A stretch of 64,000 nucleotides of DNA. Source: Microbacterium sp. p3-SID336 (GTDB lineage Bacteria; Actinomycetota; Actinomycetes; Actinomycetales; Microbacteriaceae). The position numbers and the translations under genes were made by a program. This document shows, in pieces, positions 41,175 to 50,120 of the stretch. The stretch spans positions 6,302-70,301 of the forward strand of contig NZ_JALXPE010000014.1 in assembly GCF_025143365.1 (NCBI RefSeq). The letters are read 5' to 3'. The first letter of the stretch is position 1. Each line of letters opens with the position of its first letter. The notes beneath the pieces were generated by a model. The model made no database searches. It was not told the DNA's origin and worked only from the letters and a program-made list of their open reading frames with translations.

Positions 41175-41954
41175 ATGAAGATCGCCCGGTTCAGTCACGA
41201 CGACGCCATCATGTACGGGATCATCGACGAGCGGGAGCTCGTGGTGCTGGCAGGGGACCCGATGTTCTCCGGTTACGAGACCACGGGCGCCCGGGTGCCG
41301 CTGGCCGACGCAGCCCTGCTCGCGCCGGTCATCCCGCGGTCGAAGGTCGTGTGCGTGGGCAAGAACTATCACGACCACGCCGCCGAGATGGGGGGAGTGG
41401 CGCCCGAGGAGCCGCTGCTGTTCCTCAAGCCCAACACCGCCGTGATCGGCCCCGGCGACACGATCGTCCGTCCGACCGCGCTGTCGGAGCGCACGGAGTA
41501 CGAGGGCGAGCTCGTCGTGGTGATCGGCAAGGTCGCGAAAAACGTCAAGGCCGAGAACGCGCTCGACTACGTGCTCGGCTACACCATCGGCAACGACGTG
41601 ACGGCGCGTGACCTGCAGCGCAAGGACGGGCAGTGGTCGCGCGCGAAGGGCTTCGACACGTTCTGCCCGCTGGGGCCGGTGATCGAGACCGACTTCGACG
41701 CGTCCACGGCGACCATCGAGACCCGCGTGAACGGTGAGGTGCGTCAGCAGGCACCGCTGACTGACATGATCCACTCCGTCCCCGCGATCATCGAGTACGC
41801 CTCGGCGGTGTTCACCCTGCTCCCCGGTGACGTGATCATGACCGGCACGCCCGCCGGCGTCGGGACGTTCGTCGCGGGCGATGTGGTCGAGGTGGAGATC
41901 ACCGGCCTCGGCATCCTGCGGAACACCGTGCGCGACGCCACTTCCGCCTCATGA
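41175..41954 (+). CDS. Fumarylacetoacetate hydrolase-family protein
   Basis: 259 residues. A short N-terminal domain precedes the FAH domain with VCVGKNYHDHAAEMGG, the metal-binding carboxylates in TEYEGELVVVIGK and the typical GYTIGNDVTARDLQ and TGTPAGVG motifs. Members hydrolyse C-C bonds in acylpyruvates or decarboxylate oxaloacetate. The exact substrate is not told by sequence. Its stop overlaps the next MFS gene by 4 nt. Presence beside gltX and ilvE is conserved in related actinobacteria as I recall, which suggests a housekeeping role. Confidence 0.88.
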   Translation: MKIARFSHDDAIMYGIIDERELVVLAGDPMFSGYETTGARVPLADAALLAPVIPRSKVVCVGKNYHDHAAEMGGVAPEEPLLFLKPNTAVIGPGDTIVRPTALSERTEYEGELVVVIGKVAKNVKAENALDYVLGYTIGNDVTARDLQRKDGQWSRAKGFDTFCPLGPVIETDFDASTATIETRVNGEVRQQAPLTDMIHSVPAIIEYASAVFTLLPGDVIMTGTPAGVGTFVAGDVVEVEITGLGILRNTVRDATSAS

Positions 41955-43210
41955 CCGACGCCGCGCTCACCGCGGCGCAGCAGACGGCGGTGCAGCGCCG
42001 CACCGTCCTGGTGCTGTCGCTCGGACAGGTGCTCGGCGGCATCGCGTTCGGGGCCACCGTGTCGCTGGGCGCGCTCCTCGCCGCGGACATCTCCGGCAGC
42101 GACGCGCTCTCCGGGCTCGCCACGGCGTCGGTCACGCTCGGCGCCGCCCTGTGCGCCATCCCGCTCGCTCGTCTCGCCGCCCGGCTCGGTCGCCGACGGG
42201 CGCTCACCCTCGGCAATCTGTTCGCGCTGATCGGCATCGCGGTCGTCATCCTCGCCGCCTCGGTGCGGGTCTTCCCGCTGCTGCTCGCCGGGATCCTGCT
42301 GATCGGCGCGGGCAACGCGGGCAACCTGCAGTCGCGCTTCGCGGCGACCGACCTTGCCGCGCCACAGCACCGGGGTCGTGACCTGTCCATCGTCGTCTGG
42401 TCGACGACCATCGGCGGCGTCGCCGGCCCGCTGCTCCTCGGGCCGGGGGAGGTCGTGGGTCAGGCGATCGGCATGCCGGCGCAGACCGGGTCGTACGTGT
42501 TCTCGTTCGTCGCCCAGTGCGCCGCGCTCGTGCTGTATCTCGTCGCCCTGCGGCCGGATCCGCTGCTGGCGGCGCAGCGCCTGGCGAAGGCGGCCGCGGC
42601 GACCACGGGGACCGTCGTCGCGGATCGGCCCCGAGTGGCGCGCTACGCGATCTTCGCGATCGCGGGTTCGCACGTGGTGATGGCATCCGTCATGGCGATG
42701 ACCCCGGTGCACCTGTCGCACATGGCGCACGGCGCGCACGGTGCAGCGGCGACGCCCGCCGACGTCTCGGCGCTGGTGGGGATCACGATCGCGCTGCACG
42801 TCGGAGGCATGTACGCGCTGTCCCCGGTGTTCGGCGTGCTGGCCGACCGCTGGGGGCGCCTGCGCGTCGTGCTGCTCGGACAGGCCATGCTCGGCGGCGC
42901 TCTGGCCTTCGCCGTGTTCGCCGGGACGGAGGCGTGGGGCGTGATGGTGGCGCTCATCCTGCTCGGTCTCGGCTGGAGCGCGGCGACGGTCGCCGGTGCC
43001 GCGCTGCTCACGGAGGCGTCGGCCCCGGAGGTCCGCACCCGCCGCCAGGGGCGGAGCGACTCGCTGATGAGCCTGTCTGCTGCGGCGGGCTCCGTGCTGG
43101 CCGGCGTGGTGCTGTCGAACTTCCAGTACGCGGGGCTCGGCGTCGCCGCCTCCGTTCTCGTCCTCGCGATCGTGGTGCTGTCGCCGATGGGGCGCCTGGC
43201 CGCACGATGA
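41951..43210 (+). CDS. MFS transporter of unknown substrate
   Basis: 419 residues with about twelve membrane segments; RLAARLGRRRALTLGNLFALIG is the MFS loop 2-3 motif, and GVLADRWGRLRVVLLGQ the matching repeat in the second half. A His-rich loop (HLSHMAHGAHGA) lies between segments 7 and 8. It overlaps the FAH-family gene by 4 nt, so the two are translated together. Substrate unknown. Confidence 0.85.
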   Translation: MTDAALTAAQQTAVQRRTVLVLSLGQVLGGIAFGATVSLGALLAADISGSDALSGLATASVTLGAALCAIPLARLAARLGRRRALTLGNLFALIGIAVVILAASVRVFPLLLAGILLIGAGNAGNLQSRFAATDLAAPQHRGRDLSIVVWSTTIGGVAGPLLLGPGEVVGQAIGMPAQTGSYVFSFVAQCAALVLYLVALRPDPLLAAQRLAKAAAATTGTVVADRPRVARYAIFAIAGSHVVMASVMAMTPVHLSHMAHGAHGAAATPADVSALVGITIALHVGGMYALSPVFGVLADRWGRLRVVLLGQAMLGGALAFAVFAGTEAWGVMVALILLGLGWSAATVAGAALLTEASAPEVRTRRQGRSDSLMSLSAAAGSVLAGVVLSNFQYAGLGVAASVLVLAIVVLSPMGRLAAR

Positions 43211-43263
43211 GCCGAGCCGGGGCGCAGGGGAGCACGCAGGCCTCACCGTAGAATCGAAGGGCT

Positions 43264-44769
43264 ATGGTTACTCCGCATCCCCTCACCACGACCGCCAGCG
43301 GCGCTGACGTGCGCGTCCGCTTCTGCCCCTCTCCGACGGGGCTGCCGCACGTCGGCATGGTCCGCACGGCTCTGTACAACTGGGCGTACGCGCGCCACAA
43401 CGGCGGGAAGATGGTGTTCCGGATCGAAGACACCGACGCCGCCCGCGACAGCGAGGAGAGCTTCCGTCAGCTCGTCGACGCGCTGACCTGGCTGGAGATC
43501 GACTGGGATGAGGGCGTCGAGGTGGGCGGGCCGCACGCCCCGTACCGTCAGTCCGAGCGGCACGACATCTACCGCGGCGTGATCGACAAGCTCCTCGCGA
43601 CCGGCGCCCTATACGAGAGCTACTCGACGGCCGAGGAGATCGACGCCCGCAACGAGGCGAACGGCCGCGCGAAGCAGCTCGGCTACGACAACTTCGACCG
43701 CGATCTCACGGAGGAGCAGAAGGCGGCCTTCCGCGCGGAGGGCCGTCAGCCCGCGCTGCGACTGCGGGTGCCGGACGAGGACCTCACCTACGTCGACCTC
43801 ATCCGCGGCGAGGTCACCTTCCCCGCGGGTTCGTTCCCCGATTTCGTGGTGGTGCGCCCCAACGGGGTGCCGCTGTACACGTTCGTGAACCCGGTCGACG
43901 ACGCGCTCATGGGGATCACGCACGTGCTCCGCGGCGAGGACCTGATGCCGTCCACCGCACGGCAGCTGTCGCTGTATGCGGCCCTGATCGACGCAGGGGT
44001 GACCACGTTCGTGCCGCGGTTCGCGCACATGCCGCTCGTGTTGGGGGAGACGGGCAACAAGAAGCTCTCGAAGCGCGACCCGCAGGCCGACCTCTTCCTG
44101 CACCGGGAGCGGGGCTTCATCCACGAGGGCCTGCTGAACTACCTGGCGCTGCTCGGCTGGTCCATCGGTCCGGACCGAGACGTGTTCTCGCTCGACGAGT
44201 TCATCGCCGCGTTCGACATCGAGAACGTCAACCCCAACCCCGCGCGCTTCGACCAGAAGAAGGCCGAGTCGATCAACGGGGACCACATCCGCATGCTCGA
44301 CGTGAAGGACTTCGCCGAGCGCACGGTGCCGTACCTCGCCGCCGCGGGGCTGTTCGACGAGCCCACGCACGAGCAGCTCGTGCTGGCCTTCCGCGCCGCG
44401 CCGCTGGTGCAGGAGCGCGTGCAGCTGCTGGGCCAGGTGCCGGGCATGGTCGGCTTCCTGTTCCGCGACGAGGTGTCGTACGACGCGGACGCGCTCAAGG
44501 GTCTGCCCGCGAACGCGGCCGAGGTGCTGGACGCGTGTGTCGCGGCGCTCGAGCCCGTGACCGAGTTCACGCCCGAGAACATCCAGGAGGCGCTGGCGAC
44601 CGCGCTCGTGGAGAACCTCGAGCTCAAGCCGCGGGTCGCCTACGGGCCGCCGCGTGTGGCCGTCACCGGCCGCCGCGTCTCCCCGCCGCTGTTCGAGTCC
44701 ATGGAGCTGCTCGGCAAGGACGAGTCGCTGCGTCGGCTGCGTGGCCTGTCGGCGTTCCTCACGAGCTGA
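43264..44769 (+). CDS. gltX: Glutamyl-tRNA synthetase
   Basis: 501 residues, class I synthetase. The HIGH-type box is in [21 protein letters not shown], where the first His is followed by Val-Gly, and the KMSKS-type box reads KKLSKRD near residue 267. The C-terminal anticodon-binding domain is all-helical. In actinobacteria the non-discriminating enzyme usually also charges tRNA-Gln for later amidation; a tRNA-Gln gene lies 100 bp downstream. It is essential in the cytoplasm. Confidence 0.96.
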   Translation: MVTPHPLTTTASGADVRVRFCPSPTGLPHVGMVRTALYNWAYARHNGGKMVFRIEDTDAARDSEESFRQLVDALTWLEIDWDEGVEVGGPHAPYRQSERHDIYRGVIDKLLATGALYESYSTAEEIDARNEANGRAKQLGYDNFDRDLTEEQKAAFRAEGRQPALRLRVPDEDLTYVDLIRGEVTFPAGSFPDFVVVRPNGVPLYTFVNPVDDALMGITHVLRGEDLMPSTARQLSLYAALIDAGVTTFVPRFAHMPLVLGETGNKKLSKRDPQADLFLHRERGFIHEGLLNYLALLGWSIGPDRDVFSLDEFIAAFDIENVNPNPARFDQKKAESINGDHIRMLDVKDFAERTVPYLAAAGLFDEPTHEQLVLAFRAAPLVQERVQLLGQVPGMVGFLFRDEVSYDADALKGLPANAAEVLDACVAALEPVTEFTPENIQEALATALVENLELKPRVAYGPPRVAVTGRRVSPPLFESMELLGKDESLRRLRGLSAFLTS

Positions 44770-44868
44770 GTCGCGACGCGCCCGAGCGGCGGCTCACGCC
44801 GGTGGTTTTGGCGATACGTCGCCGCTCGGGTAAGCTTGACTCTCGGTGCGAGGCCCCGGTTTCGCCCT

Positions 44869-44940
44869 TGGGGTATGGTGTAATTGGCAACACGGCTGAT
44901 TCTGGTTCAGTTGTTCTTGGTTCGAGTCCAGGTACCCCAG
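44869..44940 (+). tRNA. tRNA-Gln (anticodon CTG)
   Basis: 72 nt forming a full cloverleaf. The acceptor stem is TGGGGTA/TACCCCA with G discriminator, CCA is encoded at 44941-44943, the anticodon loop is TTCTGGT and the T arm carries TTCGAGTCC. It stands 100 bp after gltX. A genomic island starts just beyond it, but the tRNA itself is intact. Confidence 0.93.
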
Positions 44941-44954
44941 CCACACGGTTCTTA

Positions 44955-44964
44955 CTCGAACCAT
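44955..44964. repeat. 10-bp repeat, left side of the island
   Basis: CTCGAACCAT, 12 nt after the tRNA-Gln CCA end. Its reverse complement ATGGTTCGAG lies at 53441-53450, and nine of the ten bases recur in direct orientation at 53372-53380. Together they flank the island. The match is short and part of it resembles a T-arm, so chance is not excluded. Confidence 0.35.
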
Positions 44965-44992
44965 GGTCAAATGAACTAGCTTTGACTTCTCT

Positions 44993-45020
44993 GAATTCCC
45001 TGCCTTCGGGCGGGGAGTTC
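44993..45020 (+). terminator. Hairpin after tRNA-Gln
   Basis: GAATTCCCTGCC (44993-45004) and GGCGGGGAGTTC (45009-45020) pair through 12 positions, two of them G-U, around a TTCG loop, and TTGTTTTC follows. It probably ends the tRNA transcript. Confidence 0.8.
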
Positions 45021-45058
45021 TTGTTTTCCGCTCTTCGAGTGCGCGCTGGCCCTGAAGT

Positions 45059-45697
45059 TCACGGATCTGGCGGTTGGCCTGGGTGCGCTCGCCCCGTGAT
45101 CTGCACGCGATTGTCCTCGACGCGGATGATCAGGCGGCTGAAGTATGCGGTGATGAGGTCGCGGCGCACCGTGTCCGAGGCTCGCTCGTAGAGGTTGCCC
45201 GGCTCGCGGAGAAGGTCGATGTAGGCCAGCGCGGTGTCGGCACCGTACTGAAGCCGGTCGAGCGTGACGTCGAGCTGTTCCTTGATTGCTTCCGTCTGGA
45301 GCGTCGTGCGTTCGATCCGTTCGCGGATCTTCGCGATCGGAAGGGTGCCGGTCGCGGCGAGCTCGATGAGCCGTTCCTCCTGTGCCTCAAGCTTTCGCAG
45401 TTGCCTGGTGAGCTGTGCTTTGGCATCGCGATCGGAAGCGAGGAGGTTGTTGATCGCAGCCTGCAGGTCTTCGCGGATGCTATCGATGGTGTCGAGGTCA
45501 AGGCGTTCGCCAGCTACGACGGGTGTGATCTCGGCTTCGACCTGCTCGACGCGGAGCCAGGGCGTCTTGCATTCGCCACGTTGCTTGGCGGCGTCGGTCG
45601 TCGCCTTCTTGATTTGGCCGATGTCGCTGGTGCCCGAGATCGGTGTCCGTGGCGACTGCCAGGATGGGAGCTGTGGACGTAGAAGCCCTTGCCGTTA
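45059..45697 (-). pseudogene. Serine recombinase remnant (C-terminal part)
   Basis: On the minus strand this frame is open from after a TAA near 45699 to TGA at 45059 and reads as the C-terminal part of a large serine recombinase. A WLRVEQVEAEI-like segment is followed by a helical coiled-coil stretch (QLTRQLRKLEAQEERLIEL), RIERTTLQTEAIKEQL and a final domain ending in VRRDLITAYFSRLIIRVED. The catalytic N-terminal resolvase domain and most of the recombinase domain are missing, and the 5' part overlaps the next gene on the other strand. It is a dead end of an integrase at the left edge of the island. Confidence 0.75.
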
Positions 45698-47493
45698 CGA
45701 AGATCCAGAACATGATTGCGCGCTGCCCCCATCTGAAAGCGTTCATCAGCTCGAACGACAAGACGCCCTTCACCGATGGCCATGTCGATCTGTATGGGGG
45801 ATTCGGTCAGAACAAGACGGACTTCCTCGGCCGGGTTCCCGTACAGGTCAAGGGGCGCACTCGTTCTGGGAAGCTTGCAGATCAATTGACCTTCGGCATC
45901 GATCGCACCGATCTACTCGGCTTTCAGAAGGAATCGGGGGTCCTCTACTTCTACGTCGCCGTCGACCGGCAAGGGCAGCGAAGTACTCCGTACTACGCGA
46001 TCCTGTCGCCGTTCGTTATCGAGGACTACCTGCGGAGCGCACCGGAGGAGCAAACGAGCGTTGCCGTCGACTTCAAGAAGTTCCGCAACAACACGAACGA
46101 GATAGAGCGGATTCTTGGGCTTGCATTGAAGACCCGTGACCAGAATCCGTCGCTCGGCTTCGACCCCGCACTGTTCCAGAAGATGCAGAGCATCACTGTC
46201 CACACCCTCAGCGATCTCTGTTTCGATGAACCGCTCGTCCTTCGTCCGCGAAAGCTGGACTACGCGGTGGAGCTCGTCACGGACGGTGGCATGCGGGTTC
46301 CTATGGGAGGCGAGCTTCACATCTATCCGGGACTGTACATGGAGCAACCCTTTGACGTCGTCCTCGCCGCAGGTGGAGTGAGCTACACCCGCGTGACGCG
46401 GCAGCAACTCGACCCCAAATCAATCGTCCTCAAGCTTGCCCCAGGTCTCAGTCTCACGATGACCGAGGCAAACGAGCAGAGACTATGGAACTTTGCCTTC
46501 TCAGAGGAAGGGAGCTTCGCCGACCGCCTCAAGGCTGCGAGATTCATCGAAGGCTTCCTAGATACCGGTGGGATCGAAGTTAACAAGAAGATGACGCCGC
46601 TGGGAGTGATTAGCGATTCCAGTGAAACCGACCTCGTGGAGCTCCGACGTCAACTCCGTCTGATTCACATGATGGACGAGCTTTTCAGGCACCTGAACAT
46701 CGACGGTTCTCTCGTTGATCTGGATGCCGTAGACGACGTGCAGATTCGGAACATCCACACCCTCCATCGCGCCTTGATCCATGGTGAACAAGTGTCTAAT
46801 CCCGACGGGGAGGTTGCTCGGGGTCTTTTCAGCCTCGGACGCGGAGCGGTGATGCTCATCATCCTCGAGGGCGACACCCCAGACAAGTGGCGTTTCGTCG
46901 ATCCGTTTGACCCACAGGCACCGCACCTGTTCCGCTGGTCGGCTGACGACGACGCGACGAAGGTGTTCCCCGTGACGGTCTACGACGTCCTTGAGAAGGG
47001 CGAGCTGTCGACGATTCTGAATCTGCGTCTCGACTCGATAGTCAGGGCCTACGACGCGATCGTCGATGCCGAGCGCACCACCAACCTCGCGAATCATCAG
47101 GTGCTGGCACTCCTGAGGGCAGCCGACTCCAACAATCAGCGGCGGTCAGAATTCCTCGGCGCAGCCGATACCCTCAACGAATGGGTGATCGAACACGAGG
47201 GAGAACTCCCGACCCACCTGATCAACCGTTGGCAGATTCGCCAGCGCATCGCGACTCTAGCTCCTGCGGACCTGGACGCGATCCGCGAACTCCGACGATC
47301 GGTCGTTCGCGACGGAGGTCAACGCGCGGCCGAGCTCGAAGTGGCGTGTGCACTGCTCCTCGGCGAGCACTCCGAGGCGGACTACCTCATCGCCAGGTTG
47401 GCCGACGACACGCTAAACGAGATGAAGGATTGGCCGATCTGGACGCTACGGAGCGCGAGTACCAGCGAAGCCGTGGAAGCCGCGAGATCCTGA
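45664..47493 (+). CDS. DUF4365-domain protein with large uncharacterised C-terminal region
   Basis: 609 residues. The first 165 or so fit DUF4365, with a PD-(D/E)xK-like arrangement: D42 in DGHVDLY, then Q61-V-K63 in VPVQVKGR, preceded by the family phrase SSNDKTPFTDG. This suggests a restriction-endonuclease fold; catalysis is inferred. The remaining 440 residues are mostly alpha/beta then helical, with no motif I know. Start ATG 45664 is tentative (GTG 45643 is also in frame) and no good ribosome site is seen. Codon use is less GC-biased than outside the island. It is the first intact cargo gene. DUF4365 proteins recur in defence islands, so a nuclease-based defence role is plausible. Confidence 0.7.
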   Translation: MGAVDVEALAVTKIQNMIARCPHLKAFISSNDKTPFTDGHVDLYGGFGQNKTDFLGRVPVQVKGRTRSGKLADQLTFGIDRTDLLGFQKESGVLYFYVAVDRQGQRSTPYYAILSPFVIEDYLRSAPEEQTSVAVDFKKFRNNTNEIERILGLALKTRDQNPSLGFDPALFQKMQSITVHTLSDLCFDEPLVLRPRKLDYAVELVTDGGMRVPMGGELHIYPGLYMEQPFDVVLAAGGVSYTRVTRQQLDPKSIVLKLAPGLSLTMTEANEQRLWNFAFSEEGSFADRLKAARFIEGFLDTGGIEVNKKMTPLGVISDSSETDLVELRRQLRLIHMMDELFRHLNIDGSLVDLDAVDDVQIRNIHTLHRALIHGEQVSNPDGEVARGLFSLGRGAVMLIILEGDTPDKWRFVDPFDPQAPHLFRWSADDDATKVFPVTVYDVLEKGELSTILNLRLDSIVRAYDAIVDAERTTNLANHQVLALLRAADSNNQRRSEFLGAADTLNEWVIEHEGELPTHLINRWQIRQRIATLAPADLDAIRELRRSVVRDGGQRAAELEVACALLLGEHSEADYLIARLADDTLNEMKDWPIWTLRSASTSEAVEAARS

Positions 47494-47668
47494 CTGGGCC
47501 CAGCGAGGTCGAGGTCCGCAGCTGGGTCTCATTGATGCACGTTCGTCGCCGCAACGTCCCGAGATCGGCTGGCTCGCCGACGCAGTCGAGCAAGCTCGCT
47601 AGCTCTGAAGCTCGACACCGGAACATGGCCTCACTGGCGCACTTGAGTCTTGCGGATAGGGTGCGAGC
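47494..47668. other. Gap without a recognisable gene
   Basis: 175 bp between the DUF4365 gene and the truncated gene. I see no convincing ORF, hairpin or repeat in it, and it may be a junction between two island segments. Confidence 0.5.
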
Positions 47669-48037
47669 ATGACCAAGCGCCGGCCGAAGCAGAAGCGTCC
47701 GACAGACGACATCGCTGGGTGGCCGTTGCGTCTAGGACGCATGTCGACGGCTGTCGAGGCCTGGCGACGCCGCGCAGAGAATCCAGAATCGCCCGAGTCA
47801 GGTAGCTCGCTGGCCGCCGACTCAGTGAACGGGCTCAACGTCGAGAACCCGATCTGGTACTCGATGTGCATCGCTTCTGAACCTCTCGACTTCGCGATCG
47901 ATGCGATGCGAGCGACCAGCACGATGTACCCAACGGCGTACATGACCGTCGCCCGGACCGCCTTCGTCGCTGCTGTCAACGCGGTATGGGTGCTAGCGCC
48001 GCAATCACGACAGGAGCGTCGGGAGGACCACGCATGA
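47669..48037 (+). pseudogene. N-terminal fragment of a hypothetical protein
   Basis: 122 residues. After a basic start (MTKRRPKQKR) comes a region that looks like the N-terminus of a longer actinobacterial hypothetical: SEPLDFAIDAMRATST, then TVARTAFVAAVNAVWVLAP and a charged ERREDH stretch. In the relatives I recall, this helix-rich part continues well past the Arg/His segment. Here TGA comes at once, and that stop overlaps the ATG of the Ymh-domain gene. It is therefore probably a truncated gene whose end now supplies the ribosome site (GGGAGGA) of the next. A genuine small protein cannot be excluded. Confidence 0.5.
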
Positions 48038-49245
48038 GCAGCCTTAGCGTGGCACACAAGACCTTCCTCGAGCCGGTACTCGGCATGTCTGGCGGACAGG
48101 TTCTGGACTTCAGTAACGCCTCATTCGCCAACTTCTTTCGCGACCTCAACATCGACATCTACGACGCGGAGCGGTACCCCGGCTTCGGCGACTCAAAAGC
48201 AAACAGGCTTCGCGCGTTCTGGAAGAGCGCTGACGACGACGAGGTCGCGACATCGTTCATCGCCCTCGCCGACTACGTCGAAGCAAAGCAACTAGCGGGA
48301 AACTCCAGCATCGATATGAGCCCCGACCAGCTCGCTCGTCTACGCTCGATCGCGCTTGAGCTGGCACCTGCTCCAGATCCTGTCGCCAACGCTGGGACTG
48401 CCGCCAGCTTCACGACCGAAGCGACAGTCAATGCGAACCGGATCCAGATCGAAATCCACGAGGACATCTACTCGCATATCGAGCGATACCTTACGACTGG
48501 GGACTACTTCCACGCCGTTGAGGAGTCCTACAAGCTAGTGCGGGAGAAGCTTCGAGACATCACCGGCAAAGAGCGGGCCACTGACGTTTTCAATAGCAGC
48601 GCCCAAAATGAGGGGCACTGGAAGGCGCTGTTCGGCAAGGCAGCAGCGTCAAGTGATGCGGAGAAGGACTTCTTCCGAGGCATCGGGTACCTGCACCTCG
48701 GCGTTCAGCACCTTAGGAACGAGAAGGCACATACGCCTGCGTCGCCGATCGATCCGAACCTCGCAATCCACTACATCGCGCTGGCGAGCCTCGCCTACGA
48801 CCTGATCACCAAGTACGTCAGTGAGGAGTTGATCACGGAGATCGAGGAGCTCGTCACTGCCACGCGCCGCGGCTACTCGGTGACCCGCTTCTATCGTGCA
48901 TTCGAAGGCGGCAGGTGGATCGACGCGCTGACGCTTCCTGCGGGGTTGGCATCGTCATCAGTGCGGAAGGTGCTGAAGTCGAAATGGCTCCAAGAGGCAG
49001 ACTTCACACTTTCCTACGATCACAGCAACATCATGTTGATGCGGCTCGAGCTCGTCGCTGAGGAACTGACTCAGGCCGACATCGATGCGCTCCTCGAGTA
49101 CCCGACGATCGACCATCGAGGGAACAGCCAGGAAGCTGGCATGCTCCAATTCCTTGAATACATCCAACAACTCGATGCGGCCAAGATTTCGAGTCGCGCA
49201 AGCGATTGGATGACAGACAAGCGGCGTGAGTGGGGCGAGGGCTGA
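48034..49245 (+). CDS. Ymh (TIGR02391)/HEPN-domain protein, abortive-infection type
   Basis: 403 residues from ATG 48034 with GGGAGGA 7 nt upstream. The N-terminal 85 residues (LDFSNASFANFFRD and SKANRLRAFW) resemble domains seen in front of HEPN domains in AbiJ-like proteins. A linker leads to a Ymh domain at about 140-265: IHEDIYSHIERYLTTGDYFHA, then HLRNEKAH. This last stretch holds R228-N-E-K-A-H233, the R-x4-H motif of HEPN ribonucleases. A C-terminal 135-residue region is unassigned. The predicted role is an RNase-type toxin or abortive-infection effector; the trigger is unknown. Its stop overlaps the next start (TGATG). Confidence 0.7.
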   Translation: MSSLSVAHKTFLEPVLGMSGGQVLDFSNASFANFFRDLNIDIYDAERYPGFGDSKANRLRAFWKSADDDEVATSFIALADYVEAKQLAGNSSIDMSPDQLARLRSIALELAPAPDPVANAGTAASFTTEATVNANRIQIEIHEDIYSHIERYLTTGDYFHAVEESYKLVREKLRDITGKERATDVFNSSAQNEGHWKALFGKAAASSDAEKDFFRGIGYLHLGVQHLRNEKAHTPASPIDPNLAIHYIALASLAYDLITKYVSEELITEIEELVTATRRGYSVTRFYRAFEGGRWIDALTLPAGLASSSVRKVLKSKWLQEADFTLSYDHSNIMLMRLELVAEELTQADIDALLEYPTIDHRGNSQEAGMLQFLEYIQQLDAAKISSRASDWMTDKRREWGEG

Positions 49246-49959
49246 TGGCGTTGACGCTCGGCCCGATCCTGCTCGACGCGCGCATCGACCTATCGGACGC
49301 GCTGGTAATCCGCCAACACTCGGCGCTTCCCAGCCGACCCTCCGCGCTTCTGGGTCGTTTTCATCCGTGAGGGCGGTGACCAGGCTCGGCTCTGGGCAGT
49401 GGTCGAGAATCGCAGCGAGTTCGCCAACGACGGAGTGCGCCGCATCTTCGACATGATCGTCTCCGAACACATGGCGGATCTGCATGGGCGTCTTGTCATC
49501 GGCTGGCGGTCCCCGCGCACCTGGTGGATGCGAGCCAGTACCGCCGCGAGCTACCCGGTGAAGGATATCGCCGACGCCGAGCCGGTGCCTTTCCCTGGGT
49601 TCGATCGGCTCGTTCTCGACTACCCGCAGCTTCAGGCCGTTATGCGGGAGCACCGCTATGCCTCGTGGCGGACAGCCCTTCCGTCCCTCGTCGGCATTTA
49701 CCTGATCACGGACACCCACGATGGACGTCACTACGTCGGCAAGGCGGACGGCGAAGAGAACGTTCGCCAGCGCTGGACCGTATATGCGACCAACGGTCAC
49801 GGAGGCAACGTCGAGCTCCGCGGCCTCGATCCGTCGAGCTTCCGCTATTCGCTGCTACGAGTCTTCGACCCATCGACGCCAACTTCCGCTATCGATGCCT
49901 TGGAGAGCCACTTCAAGGTCGCGCTCGACAGCCGGAGGCATGGGCTGAACCGAAACTGA
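49245..49959 (+). pseudogene. GIY-YIG nuclease-family gene with a frameshift
   Basis: The ATG at 49245 overlaps the Ymh stop. Frame one reads MALTLGPILLDARIDLSDALVIR and hits TGA at 49368-49370. A second frame, open after 49306, continues with FPADPPRFWVVFIREGG and runs to 49959. It contains the GIY-YIG core (GIYLITDTHDGRHYVGKADG, then a catalytic-type Arg in NVRQRW) and ends in SHFKVALDSRRHGLNRN. The two parts look like one protein broken by an indel or small deletion near 49300-49325. From GTG 49399 the nuclease domain alone (187 codons) could still be made. Either pseudogene or sequence error; the domain function would be DNA cleavage. Confidence 0.65.
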
Positions 49960-50036
49960 CGGACGGCGTCGCGGGGCCATGCCAGATAAGTCGCCGACGA
50001 GTCCGACACGCGCCCACACGCTAACTCTGCAGCACC

Positions 50037-50049
50037 CTGCTCCGACTAC
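50037..50049 (+). promoter_or_regulatory. 13-bp box upstream of the sigma gene (copy 1)
   Basis: CTGCTCCGACTAC, followed by CTTGTAAG. The identical 13 bp recur at 52330-52342, 2.3 kb downstream, again in an intergenic space upstream of a gene in the same direction. This copy lies 71 nt before the sigma ATG. It may be a promoter element read by this sigma factor or an operator for the HTH protein. Confidence 0.6.
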
Positions 50050-50120
50050 CTTGTAAGCACCGACCAGCGGTGCGGGTGGAGAGGTGGCGCGATGCGTGCG
50101 AGAAAGAAGAGGACGGCCTG

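Noticed and set aside
45074..45682. 202-codon rightward frame after tRNA-Gln
   Set aside because: Antisense of the serine-recombinase remnant, whose minus-strand frame shows clear recombinase coiled-coil and end motifs.
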